Assembly: GCA_038527215.1 (NCBI GenBank)
Contig: JBCBGC010000220.1
Span: 1-5,457 of the forward strand
Direction of reading: 5' to 3'
Length of the DNA: 5,457 nt
Origin: JAWPMV01 sp038527215
GTDB lineage: Bacteria > Bacteroidota > Bacteroidia > J057
The position numbers were made by a program, and so were the translations under genes. Positions within the stretch are counted from its first letter, which is position 1. Every line of letters begins with the position of its first letter. The notes below the pieces were generated by a model that did not search any database, was not told where the DNA came from, and worked only from the letters and a program-made list of their open reading frames with translations. This document shows positions 1 to 5,457 of this stretch, piece after piece.

Positions 1-56
1 TGCATGAAGATGTCTACGATGATTTCCTGGACCACTTTGTGGAGGAAACAGGCACC
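1..56 (+). other. Inverted fragment of the aldehyde dehydrogenase gene
   Basis: Read on the plus strand from base 3, this stretch gives HEDVYDDFLDHFVEETGT and then a TAA at 57-59. That is what normally follows the ...CCAVERI(YV) segment of an aldehyde dehydrogenase. The adjoining minus-strand gene ends at exactly that ...CCAVERI segment. The fragment therefore belongs to the same gene but lies in the opposite orientation. The join falls at about 56/57, inside the codon expected for the Tyr after Ile267, and turns it into TAG. The inverted segment reaches the window edge, so a short (about 58 bp) inversion cannot be told from a longer fold-back. The frame and family match are seen directly; the cause is inferred. 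A contig-end assembly artefact is a serious possibility. Confidence 0.8.
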
Positions 57-859
57 TAAATGCGCTCTACGGCACAGCAGCTTTGACCACTGTTGTAAAA
101 AGCTCCTTCAACAGCGGCCTGAGCCACCTTTTTAAGGTCTGCATTATCCGCGGTAACATACAGGGGATCTTTTCCCCCAAGTTCCATCTGGCAGGGGACC
201 ATTTTGTGGGCTACCTTTTGGTAGATATATTGACCGGTACGATAGGAACCGGTGAAGAAATAGCCGTCCAGGGGTAATTTGAGGAGTAACTCTCCGCTCT
301 CCCGATCTCCGGTCACACAGCAGAAAATTTCGTCCGGAACCCCTGCTTCCCTCAGCAAGGCTTCAATCCGTAATCCCGTCAGGGCGGCATGCTCGGAAGG
401 TTTGTACATGACAGCATTGCCGGCAATCAGGGCCGGGATGAATACATTGACGCCGACCAGATAAGGATAATTCCAGGCAGAAATGTTGGCGATGACCCCC
501 AGGGGCTCATAAGTGATCTTTTCTCGCGTGCCTCCGTCCGGTACCATCCATTCGTCTGCCAGGTAGGTGGCAGCGTGTTCGAGGAAAAACTCAATTCGTC
601 CCTGGGCGCCTTTTAGTTCGTTATAGGACTGTTGCAGAGGTTTGCCCATCTCTTCAGTCAGGATTCTTGCCAGATCATCTTCCCGGTCATCCATCAGCTT
701 ATAAAAGTTTCGGATGATGCTAAGGCGCTCCTCCAGCGGACGGGCAGCCCAAGCAGGCTGGTGGTCTCTGGCATCTTCGTACAATTGTTGGATGAAGGCC
801 GGACTGTCCGGGGTCAGTTCTGTGATCAGGTTTTCAGTAGCGGGATTGATGATGTCCAT
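56..859 (-). CDS. NAD(P)-dependent aldehyde dehydrogenase, 3' end disrupted
   Basis: This is the N-terminal 267 residues of an aldehyde dehydrogenase, a family usually about 450-500 aa long that oxidises an aldehyde to a carboxylate with NAD(P)+. It opens with the typical INPAT motif. It has the cofactor-fold segment SAWNYP (Asn130, expected oxyanion residue), KPSE with cofactor-binding Lys153, FTGS at 202-205, the general-base motif MELGGK (Glu226), and the nucleophile motif NSGQSC with Cys261. No signal peptide is seen, so it should be cytoplasmic. The ATG at 859 gives the normal N-terminus. The frame ends at a TAG right after the catalytic loop, and the next residues are found inverted on the other strand at bases 3-56, so the stop is not a natural C-terminus. 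If real, the product would lack the rest of the catalytic and oligomerisation regions and be inactive. If it is an assembly error, the intact gene continues normally. The substrate cannot be named from this part. The gene is 105 nt downstream of the FKBP gene and probably has its own promoter. Confidence 0.93.
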   Translation of the reverse strand: MDIINPATENLITELTPDSPAFIQQLYEDARDHQPAWAARPLEERLSIIRNFYKLMDDREDDLARILTEEMGKPLQQSYNELKGAQGRIEFFLEHAATYLADEWMVPDGGTREKITYEPLGVIANISAWNYPYLVGVNVFIPALIAGNAVMYKPSEHAALTGLRIEALLREAGVPDEIFCCVTGDRESGELLLKLPLDGYFFTGSYRTGQYIYQKVAHKMVPCQMELGGKDPLYVTADNADLKKVAQAAVEGAFYNSGQSCCAVERI

Positions 860-896
860 GAGAAAAATGAAGCTATAGGGTCTCTACCGTGCTTTT

Positions 897-927
897 CCAA
901 AATAGGCAAAGCATAGAAAAAATGGAA
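897..927 (-). promoter_or_regulatory. Possible Bacteroidota-type promoter for the aldehyde dehydrogenase gene
   Basis: On the minus strand, TATTTTGG (897-904) resembles the Bacteroidota -7 consensus TAnnTTTG. It is preceded by TTC (925-927) in place of the usual TTG, with a 20-nt spacer. A start about 7 nt downstream would leave a leader of about 30 nt before the ATG at 859. The match is imperfect, and such AT-rich patterns also arise by chance. Confidence 0.25.
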
Positions 928-941
928 GCATGACTGGTGGG

Positions 942-968
942 ATAAAAAGCCCTGAACAGTCTTTTTAT
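942..968 (-). terminator. Possible terminator hairpin after the FKBP gene
   Basis: ATAAAAAG (942-949) and CTTTTTAT (961-968) form a perfect 8-bp inverted repeat around an 11-nt loop, and the repeat includes the stop codon of the FKBP gene. On either strand the second arm carries a run of five T's, so it could act in both directions. The stem is almost wholly A-T, so it would be a weak terminator unless the loop adds pairing. Confidence 0.35.
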
Positions 969-1813
969 TGCACGTCCAGTAACTCTATATCAAATAGAAG
1001 AATGGAATTGGGGGGAATTACGCCCATATCTCTGGGCCCATAGCCCAGGATAGAGGGAATGACCAGTTTTCCTTTACCCCCTTTTTTGAACAGGGCCAGG
1101 CCTTCTTCCCATCCTGGAATCACCCGGTTTTCCCCCAGTTTGAAGCTAAAAGCCTGTCCACGGTTCCGACTGGAATCAAACTCCTGACCATTGAGCAAGG
1201 AGCCAGTATAGTGAACCCATACGGTTTGCCCAGGCTGAGCGGTAGGACCTTCTCCTTCCTGCTCCATATGGTAATGCAGGCCGGACAAGGTGTAGGCGTA
1301 ATCTGCCGGCTGCGCCTCCACATACTTTCGGATGTTGGGCAGCTCCATTTCCAACTGCTTTTCCAAGTATTGCTGGATGAGTTTGCGTCTTTCTTCTTCC
1401 TGCGCAGCTTCATAGGCTTTATAAGCTGCTTCATCCATCACTTCGATGACCTCTACATCAAATACGAGGGTAGCGTTCGGAGGGATTGCATCTCCTTGCC
1501 CCGCAGCGCCGTAGCCAAATTCAGGGCTGAGATAGAGCTTGCCTTTGCTGCCGACCGGAAAGAGGGGGATGCCTTCATCCCAGCCTTTGATGACGTATCC
1601 CTGCCCGAGTTGAAACGCCAGCGGATCACGGCCTTCCATGGAAGAATCAAAGACCTTCCCGTCCAGAAAGCTGCCCCGGTAGTGAACCTTTACATAATCT
1701 CCCGCCTGCGGATTGGCCCCGCTTCCTGCCTGCTCAATATGATACAGGATGCCATTGGGAGCCTCAGTAAAGGGAAGATTGTTCTTGGTGAGAAAATTGG
1801 CGAGAAAACTCAT
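965..1813 (-). CDS. Tandem FKBP-type peptidyl-prolyl cis-trans isomerase (two domains)
   Basis: This 282-aa protein carries two complete FKBP domains, which catalyse cis-trans isomerisation of Xaa-Pro bonds and act as folding helpers. Domain 1 (about 20-125) has VHYRGS with Tyr45, FDSS (Phe55, Asp56), GYVIKGW (Val74, Ile75, Trp78), FGYG (Tyr101), IPPN and FDVEV. Domain 2 (about 178-282) has VHYTGS (Tyr202), FDSS (Phe212, Asp213), RVIPGW (Val231, Ile232, Trp235), GYG (Tyr258), IPPN and FDIEL. The aromatic pocket residues known from FKBP12 are therefore kept in both halves. The linker (about 126-170) is highly charged and helical (EEERRKLIQQYLEKQLEME) and may form a coiled coil. No signal peptide or lipobox is visible, so it should be cytoplasmic. 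The ATG at 1813 was chosen; an in-frame TTG at 1849 would place the start inside the upstream terminator. Tandem FKBPs are known, but a cytoplasmic two-domain form with a helical linker is less common than single-domain forms. Confidence 0.93.
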   Translation of the reverse strand: MSFLANFLTKNNLPFTEAPNGILYHIEQAGSGANPQAGDYVKVHYRGSFLDGKVFDSSMEGRDPLAFQLGQGYVIKGWDEGIPLFPVGSKGKLYLSPEFGYGAAGQGDAIPPNATLVFDVEVIEVMDEAAYKAYEAAQEEERRKLIQQYLEKQLEMELPNIRKYVEAQPADYAYTLSGLHYHMEQEGEGPTAQPGQTVWVHYTGSLLNGQEFDSSRNRGQAFSFKLGENRVIPGWEEGLALFKKGGKGKLVIPSILGYGPRDMGVIPPNSILLFDIELLDVQ

Positions 1814-1832
1814 GTAAAGGTGAGATTGAGGG

Positions 1833-1858
1833 TAAAAAGAACCCCCCAAAATGGGGGG
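1833..1858 (-). terminator. Rho-independent terminator closing the exported-protein operon
   Basis: On the minus strand, six C's (1858-1853), a five-base loop ATTTT and six G's (1847-1842) form a perfect 6-bp GC stem. It is followed by TTCTTTTT (1841-1834). It lies about 60 nt past the stop of the Ig-like lipoprotein gene and 20 nt before the FKBP start, so it should separate the two transcription units. Confidence 0.8.
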
Positions 1859-1868
1859 ATATTCAGAT

Positions 1869-1898
1869 GCAAGTTACAATGCCAGCGCTGGCTTTCAA
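1869..1898 (-). promoter_or_regulatory. Possible promoter of the FKBP gene containing a 12-bp palindrome
   Basis: On the minus strand, TTG (1898-1896) and TAACTTGC (1876-1869) are 19 nt apart. That spacing suits the Bacteroidota TTG/TAnnTTTG promoter, though the -7 box matches only in its first half (TAnnTT). The spacer holds a perfect 12-bp palindrome, GCCAGCGCTGGC (1881-1892), which could be an operator. A start about 7 nt downstream would put the GC terminator hairpin at the very 5' end of the leader, which is odd and weakens the call. Confidence 0.25.
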
Positions 1899-1916
1899 AT
1901 CTTTTTTCCGCCTTCT

Positions 1917-2360
1917 TTATTCCGAAACGGTGATTTCCGGGCTTTCGATTTCATTACTTTCGTTCCCGGCTCTATCCACCACCCAAATCGTGAAAGTCAC
2001 GGTTTCAGGGGCGCTCCCAGCGGTCAGGAGAGTGTTGGGCAGAATCACGTTAAAGGTTCCGGTAATGGGAATCTCTGCCCCATCCGGAGCGAGCTGCTGC
2101 AAGCGGAATTCATGGGTGATGTCCACCCGATTGTCCCGCACAAAAACATTGCGCCGGGTATCGTCATTGGTCCCCAGGTCTCCGTCCCCATCGGTGTACT
2201 CAATTTCAAAGACAATGCTATCCTGAAAGGCTACCACCTGAAGCGGGGCCGTATTGACCAGGCTGATTTCCGGGGTGGCAGAGATGAAATCTGTAGGATC
2301 TATTTTGGTACAGCCTATGGCCAAAAGCCCCAGGACCAGGTATATGCTAAGCTTTTTCAT
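1917..2360 (-). CDS. Small Ig-like lipoprotein with a DGDGDLG motif
   Basis: This is a 147-aa predicted lipoprotein. The signal peptide MKKLSIYLVLGLLAIGC ends in a lipobox (LAIGC) with Cys17 as the lipidation site; Thr-Lys follows it, so no obvious retention or surface-export signal can be claimed. The mature part is beta-rich and Ig-like. It has an early strand (SIVFEIEY), an acidic loop DGDGDLGTNDD (57-67) that resembles a calcium-binding DxDxDG loop, and a closing pattern VTFTIWVVDRAGNESN typical of bacterial Ig-like or cadherin-like folds. It is the last gene of the operon. Its ATG overlaps the TGA of the cytochrome lipoprotein gene (ATGA at 2357-2360), so the two are probably translationally coupled and may work together at the membrane. 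Similar small lipoproteins with this acidic motif occur in Bacteroidota, but no function is known to me. Confidence 0.88.
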   Translation of the reverse strand: MKKLSIYLVLGLLAIGCTKIDPTDFISATPEISLVNTAPLQVVAFQDSIVFEIEYTDGDGDLGTNDDTRRNVFVRDNRVDITHEFRLQQLAPDGAEIPITGTFNVILPNTLLTAGSAPETVTFTIWVVDRAGNESNEIESPEITVSE

Positions 2361-3331
2361 ACGCGTACGAAGGATAAAAAGAGCTTGAGTTCAAAAGAGT
2401 GGTTGTTACGGGGAATCTCATAATCTTCTACATGGTCACCGTCGTTGACTTTGATGCGGAAAAAGGTGATCCCATTGTTATCGGTCGGTAGATTCATACC
2501 CCCAGGGATGGTCGCTTTCCAGTGAAAGAATCCAGGCTGATTGGGACCATAGTAGTCTGGCACTACCTGAGCAGTAGCAGAGTAGGTCATGGTGATTTCC
2601 GTGGCCTGGGCATAATTATCGGCGTCTCCGGAGAACAGCAAACGGGCATTTTGGAGCTGCCCCAAATCCGTGCTGTCGTCCTCCAGGCCTATCCAGATGT
2701 CCATATCCAGGCTTTGTGAAGCGGTGAAAGGATAATAGCTGATGCCATCAATACGGGCCGTATCCCGGCGATAGTCCAGGCCGCCTAGTTTATTGAAAGC
2801 GGCCAGGCTGGTGGCGCGGGGCTGAGTGTTGGGCAGGTAACTGGCATCCCCGAACATATCCGGCGCTCCGGCATTGATCCAGTCCCGCAGGGCTTTGAGT
2901 TGGCTTTCGGTGAGCGGATTATCATACAGGGGCATCCGGCCCAGGATTTGGTCCTCGGTGGTCACCCGATAATACAGCCAGGAGGCCTCCACATCGAAAG
3001 GCACTACCCGGTAGCTATAGTCTCCGGTCGGCGTATTTTTGATCACCGGCTGATAAACCAGGGTAGAATAGGTAGACTGCACCGTGCGATAGTCTGGCTC
3101 AAAGGACCCATCATGGCAGCCTGGAACCGCACAGCTTTTGGCAAAAATATAGGTATGCAGCCCGATCATAGAAGCAGAATCCGGCGGGGGAGGGTCCATT
3201 TTTATATCCGTTCGGTCGATGTCGTCGAAGGGGTTGGGGGGAGGGCCGACTTGGGGCTGGCATCCCCAGACAAAGGCCAGGCAACAAAGACCCAGCAGCA
3301 GGCGGCTTTTGGTTCCGAAAAAGGTATACAT
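2357..3331 (-). CDS. Lipoprotein with a mono-heme cytochrome c domain (CX4CH) and a beta-rich C-terminal domain
   Basis: This 324-aa protein has an N-terminal hydrophobic signal with a probable lipobox VWGC (Cys24; Trp at -2 is unusual). A proline-rich tether (about 25-51, PPPNP and PPPP) follows. The cytochrome c-like domain spans about 55-160. Its heme site is CAVPGCH (Cys67, Cys72, His73), with four rather than two residues between the cysteines. GRMPLY supplies the likely second axial ligand, Met133, followed by the C-terminal helix (LTESQLKALRDWINAGAP) typical of small cytochromes c. Residues about 165-324 are beta-rich, probably Ig-like, with no motif I can name. The likely role is electron transfer or redox sensing at the outer face of a membrane. 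The ATG at 3331 is preferred over an in-frame TTG at 3346. The gene lies 37 nt after the DUF1501-like gene and overlaps the next one by 4 nt. Heme attachment through CX4CH is an inference. Confidence 0.87.
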   Translation of the reverse strand: MYTFFGTKSRLLLGLCCLAFVWGCQPQVGPPPNPFDDIDRTDIKMDPPPPDSASMIGLHTYIFAKSCAVPGCHDGSFEPDYRTVQSTYSTLVYQPVIKNTPTGDYSYRVVPFDVEASWLYYRVTTEDQILGRMPLYDNPLTESQLKALRDWINAGAPDMFGDASYLPNTQPRATSLAAFNKLGGLDYRRDTARIDGISYYPFTASQSLDMDIWIGLEDDSTDLGQLQNARLLFSGDADNYAQATEITMTYSATAQVVPDYYGPNQPGFFHWKATIPGGMNLPTDNNGITFFRIKVNDGDHVEDYEIPRNNHSFELKLFLSFVRV

Positions 3332-3368
3332 AAGTGAGATCGTCAATGATGAAGGAAAAAACCCAGCG

Positions 3369-4667
3369 TTACCGGAAGGCTTCGTTTAAGACGCGACCGG
3401 AAAGGAAGTTGGAGGTGATGTTCGGTAAAAAGCCCAGAGCATCCGCGATCGTGGGCACAATGTCGATGCTTTCCCCTACGGGATTAGCAGGCGTACCATA
3501 AACCGTGTCTCTGGTTATGACCGAATCGGGTCCCAGGATCAAAGAGAAAATCTCTCTGGAAGTGGGATCACCCGTATGGTCCACCCCGAATCTACCGTAC
3601 ACATCCTGGACCGTATTGGTCTCCAGGTTACGGCCGTGTTCCGGAACGACTACGAGTAAGGTGTCGTCCGCCATACCCGGGGTTTCCTGAATGGTTTTCC
3701 AGAGGTGGGCCAGGGCGTAATCCGCCTTGCGGAGGTTGTTACAATACTGGCTGTAGTTGGAATGGCAGGCATCTACATCGGTCATGTTCACCACCAGGAG
3801 TTCTGGTTGGAAGGCCTTGATGACCTCCTCCGCAAAAAAGATGGTAAATACATCATTGTTGGCCGTCTGGGTCGGCATGCCGAGCGGATTGAGGTAGCCC
3901 CCCTGGTCTACCAGGGTGATCATAGACTGGAGAAAATTCCGGATAGATTCCGCGTCCGCTTCGGTATTGAAATTACCCTTTCCGTCGTTGCTGGACTCCT
4001 TGTCAAAATTTTTGTTCAAAAAGCCCCGGACCTTTTTAATGAGTTCTTCCTCATGGAATTGGAATTGTTTGGGCTGGCGAATGACATCATAAGCCCCCAA
4101 AAGGGCGGTCGGGGCCAGGTGATTGGCGCCGTAGATAGGGCCATAGCTGGGATGAGAGCTGTAATTCAGGGCAGGGTAGGGGCCCAGGGCGTTGGAAACC
4201 CACCAGGCATTGCGAGCGGTAACGGAGGGAGAATTGTGTTTGAGATAATATTCGAACAGGGTCGGATACTGAGGATTTGCGGCAAGGTTGAGGCCGGTGT
4301 TGGTGTAGACCCCGGTCAGGGCAACGGTATGACCATTGAAGTGCCCGGTAGGGCCTTCTCTGTACCGAAATTCTTTAAAAAGCGCTCCTTCCGTAGTCAG
4401 CCTTACCGGATGGGGCGAAGGAGGCAAAGGATCAAGGCCTGGAATGGTAGAATCTGCTCCAGCCAGGGTGGCGGGCATGAGGTTCCCTTCATTGAGGTGA
4501 ACTGATTCCAGGTTGCGTACGCCCCCGGCAAACAGACAAAACACCACATGATTTACCTTCCGGTTCATGGTCTTGGCAAACAAGCGACCTGAGGGAAGAA
4601 TAAAGGGCGCAGAAAAGGCGGCAGCAGTGGCCAGGGTGGATTTTTTGAGAAATTTTCTTCGCTTCAT
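3369..4667 (-). CDS. Tat-exported alkaline-phosphatase-superfamily protein (DUF1501-like)
   Basis: This 432-aa protein starts with a Tat signal: RRKFLKK at 3-9, a hydrophobic stretch (ATAAAFSAPFIL) and a likely cleavage site after LFA (31). It should therefore fold in the cytoplasm, often with metal bound, before export. The core looks like the alkaline phosphatase/sulfatase superfamily: FCLFAGG (43-49) near the N-terminus, the GHFNGHTVALTG block (108-119), and a C-terminal metal-site set made of DVDACH (297-302), PEHGRN (342-347, Glu343, His344) and VDHTGD (362-367, Asp363, His364). IDIVPTIADALGF (401-413) is the usual closing helix of the fold. The order is as in DUF1501 proteins. At the first metal-ligand position I see Glu54 (NLES) where DUF1501 usually shows Asp, and no sulfatase CxPxR nucleophile motif is present. 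Activity and substrate are unknown. It lies 18 nt after the small lipoprotein gene, inside the operon. DUF1501-like proteins are often encoded beside large exported helical or cytochrome-bearing partners, which fits here. Confidence 0.85.
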   Translation of the reverse strand: MKRRKFLKKSTLATAAAFSAPFILPSGRLFAKTMNRKVNHVVFCLFAGGVRNLESVHLNEGNLMPATLAGADSTIPGLDPLPPSPHPVRLTTEGALFKEFRYREGPTGHFNGHTVALTGVYTNTGLNLAANPQYPTLFEYYLKHNSPSVTARNAWWVSNALGPYPALNYSSHPSYGPIYGANHLAPTALLGAYDVIRQPKQFQFHEEELIKKVRGFLNKNFDKESSNDGKGNFNTEADAESIRNFLQSMITLVDQGGYLNPLGMPTQTANNDVFTIFFAEEVIKAFQPELLVVNMTDVDACHSNYSQYCNNLRKADYALAHLWKTIQETPGMADDTLLVVVPEHGRNLETNTVQDVYGRFGVDHTGDPTSREIFSLILGPDSVITRDTVYGTPANPVGESIDIVPTIADALGFLPNITSNFLSGRVLNEAFR

Positions 4668-4685
4668 GAGTCGGGAGATGTGAGA

Positions 4686-5174
4686 TTAGAAATAGCGGTA
4701 TTCGTCAGAGGTCAGGACCGCATACCAGATGATTTCTGGGGTGATTTGCTGGTCATTTTCGATCAGGTCAGTCAGGAACCAAATCTCGTATTCCTGGGGG
4801 TCTCGGATATAGAATTTATTGAAGGTAGCCGTGATAAAGGCCTGTGGATTATTCCGCATTTCGCTGGCGCCAGGAACCTGGGCCTGAGGACTGTTGAGCA
4901 TATTTCGAATGAGGATATCGGCTACCAGGGTTTTGTCGCCTAAAGAATTGTAGGCGGTAACCATCATGTTCAGGACTGAGTTAGGGACGGTTTGACCAAA
5001 CAAATCCGAGAAAGCCAGAGAAAGAAATTCCAGATCACTTTTGAGGTTTTGTTTGTTGGCACCATCCTGGGTTACGTCCACAGGGTTCACTTCATAGAGA
5101 TAAATATCCTGCTCCTGCTGGCAGCCAGAGAGGAGGAAAAAGAAAGCGATGAGGGTAAATAGATAGCTTCGCAT
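4686..5174 (-). CDS. Helical lipoprotein with a repeat-like C-terminal domain, function unknown
   Basis: This is a 162-aa predicted lipoprotein. The signal MRSYLFTLIAFFFLLSGC has a good lipobox (LLSGC, Cys18). A polar stretch up to about residue 42 follows, and then helices without strong motifs. The C-terminal 50 residues (about 113-162) run FNKFYIRDPQEYE...VLTSDEYRYF. This resembles the C-terminus of the gene just upstream (VYEDFLFRPPTSYE...ILSTDEFLGI). The shared pattern is Y/F-x-x-F-x-x-R-x-P-x-x-Y-E, about 25 residues, then I/V-L-x-S/T-D-E-Y/F. The layout recalls the DUF4214-type repeat (LYRxLLGRxPD ... SxEY), but that name is a suggestion only. No catalytic residues stand out, so a binding or structural partner for the DUF1501-like enzyme is a reasonable guess. 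The ATG at 5174 gives a complete signal peptide; the gene follows its neighbour by 21 nt. Confidence 0.82.
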   Translation of the reverse strand: MRSYLFTLIAFFFLLSGCQQEQDIYLYEVNPVDVTQDGANKQNLKSDLEFLSLAFSDLFGQTVPNSVLNMMVTAYNSLGDKTLVADILIRNMLNSPQAQVPGASEMRNNPQAFITATFNKFYIRDPQEYEIWFLTDLIENDQQITPEIIWYAVLTSDEYRYF

Positions 5175-5195
5175 GATAAGGCTGGATGAGGGCGG

Positions 5196-5457
5196 TTAGA
5201 TTCCTAAAAATTCGTCAGTACTCAGAATATCTCTGAGGACATTTTTGTAAGAAAGATGGCTGCGGTAAGCCTGGGTCTTGATGCCCATTTCATAAGAGGT
5301 AGGCGGGCGAAAAAGAAAGTCTTCATAGACGTTGAGGATCTGACCCTCGAGGTAGTCATCAGACATGAAGAAGATCTGCAGGAAATCGTCTTTGTCCTTC
5401 CCTTCCGCCCCAAATAATATTGCCTCAAAGCCATCTATCATCGTCGTGGCCCTTGCC
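5196..5457 (-). CDS. 3' end of a helical protein of unknown function (start outside the window)
   Basis: Only the last 86 codons are visible. The frame stays open to the window edge (Ala-Arg-Ala-Thr-Thr before the first internal Met at 5441), so that ATG is probably not the true start. The visible part has no signal peptide, which fits a C-terminal fragment. It contains MIDGFEAILFG, an acidic helix (KDKDDFLQIFFMSDDY), and then the motif VYEDFLFRPPTSYE ... ILSTDEFLGI ending at the stop. That last block matches the C-terminus of the next gene. The protein is the first visible member of the operon and probably a larger exported or lipidated protein. I do not recognise the family with confidence; DUF4214-like or the helical partners of DUF1501 proteins are possibilities. 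Confidence 0.75.
   Translation of the reverse strand, partial: ARATTMIDGFEAILFGAEGKDKDDFLQIFFMSDDYLEGQILNVYEDFLFRPPTSYEMGIKTQAYRSHLSYKNVLRDILSTDEFLGI

Noticed and set aside
1814..1849. TTG-initiated 12-residue N-terminal extension of the FKBP protein
   Set aside because: It would start inside the terminator stem-loop; the ATG at 1813 gives a normal N-terminus.
1211..1933. Long plus-strand open frame of 240 codons
   Set aside because: It lies antisense over the clear FKBP gene, crosses the terminator, and its translation shows no family motif.
3180..3260. G-rich runs on the plus strand, considered as a quadruplex or repeat
   Set aside because: They are explained by proline codons (PPPP and PPPNP) in the tether of the cytochrome lipoprotein.
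3332..3346. TTG-initiated 5-residue extension of the cytochrome lipoprotein
   Set aside because: The ATG at 3331 already gives a full signal peptide, and the extension adds nothing.
3356..3375. Hairpin-like CCGG/CTGG with a following T-run at the stop of the DUF1501-like gene (minus strand)
   Set aside because: The stem is only 4 bp with one G-T pair, too weak to call a terminator; at most it could cause a pause inside the operon.
3705..4505. Long plus-strand open frame of 266 codons
   Set aside because: It is fully antisense to the DUF1501-like gene, whose motifs and Tat signal are convincing; the plus-strand product has no recognisable signature.

Overview
The window looks like a chromosomal (or metagenome-contig) piece from a member of the Bacteroidota, perhaps near the Saprospiraceae/Lewinellaceae. 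The evidence is short lipoprotein signal peptides, Ig-like surface lipoproteins with a DGDGDLG motif, starts without clear Shine-Dalgarno sequences, mid-range GC, and a cytochrome-bearing lipoprotein of a type common in that phylum. The placement is inferred from protein style, not from a marker gene. All seven genes read on the minus strand, so the biological order runs from the right edge to the left. No tRNA, rRNA, CRISPR array or insertion sequence was seen.

Right and central part (5457 to 1917): five closely spaced genes form a probable operon for exported proteins. In transcription order they are (1) the 3' end of a helical protein of unknown function, cut by the window edge; (2) a 162-aa lipoprotein whose C-terminus resembles the C-terminus of gene 1; (3) a Tat-exported alkaline-phosphatase-superfamily protein resembling DUF1501; (4) a lipoprotein with a mono-heme cytochrome c domain using a CX4CH motif, followed by a beta-rich domain; (5) a small Ig-like lipoprotein whose start codon overlaps the stop of gene 4. 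Gaps are 21, 17-18 and 37 nt, then a 4-nt overlap. A strong intrinsic terminator (GC6 stem plus T-tract) closes the unit at 1833-1858. Together the genes suggest an envelope-anchored module that pairs a metal-dependent hydrolase-like enzyme with a redox protein. Its substrate is unknown.

Left part (1813 to 1): two housekeeping-type genes follow the terminator, each in its own apparent transcription unit. One is a cytoplasmic protein with two FKBP-type peptidyl-prolyl isomerase domains joined by a charged helical linker. The other is an NAD(P)-dependent aldehyde dehydrogenase. The dehydrogenase is broken at the left edge: its minus-strand frame stops just after the catalytic-cysteine motif, and the next stretch of the enzyme is encoded by bases 3-56 on the opposite strand. 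This is a small inversion or fold-back and may well be a contig-end assembly artefact.

The most useful leads are the exported cytochrome/DUF1501-like operon, the repeated C-terminal domain shared by its first two genes, and the inverted end of the dehydrogenase gene.
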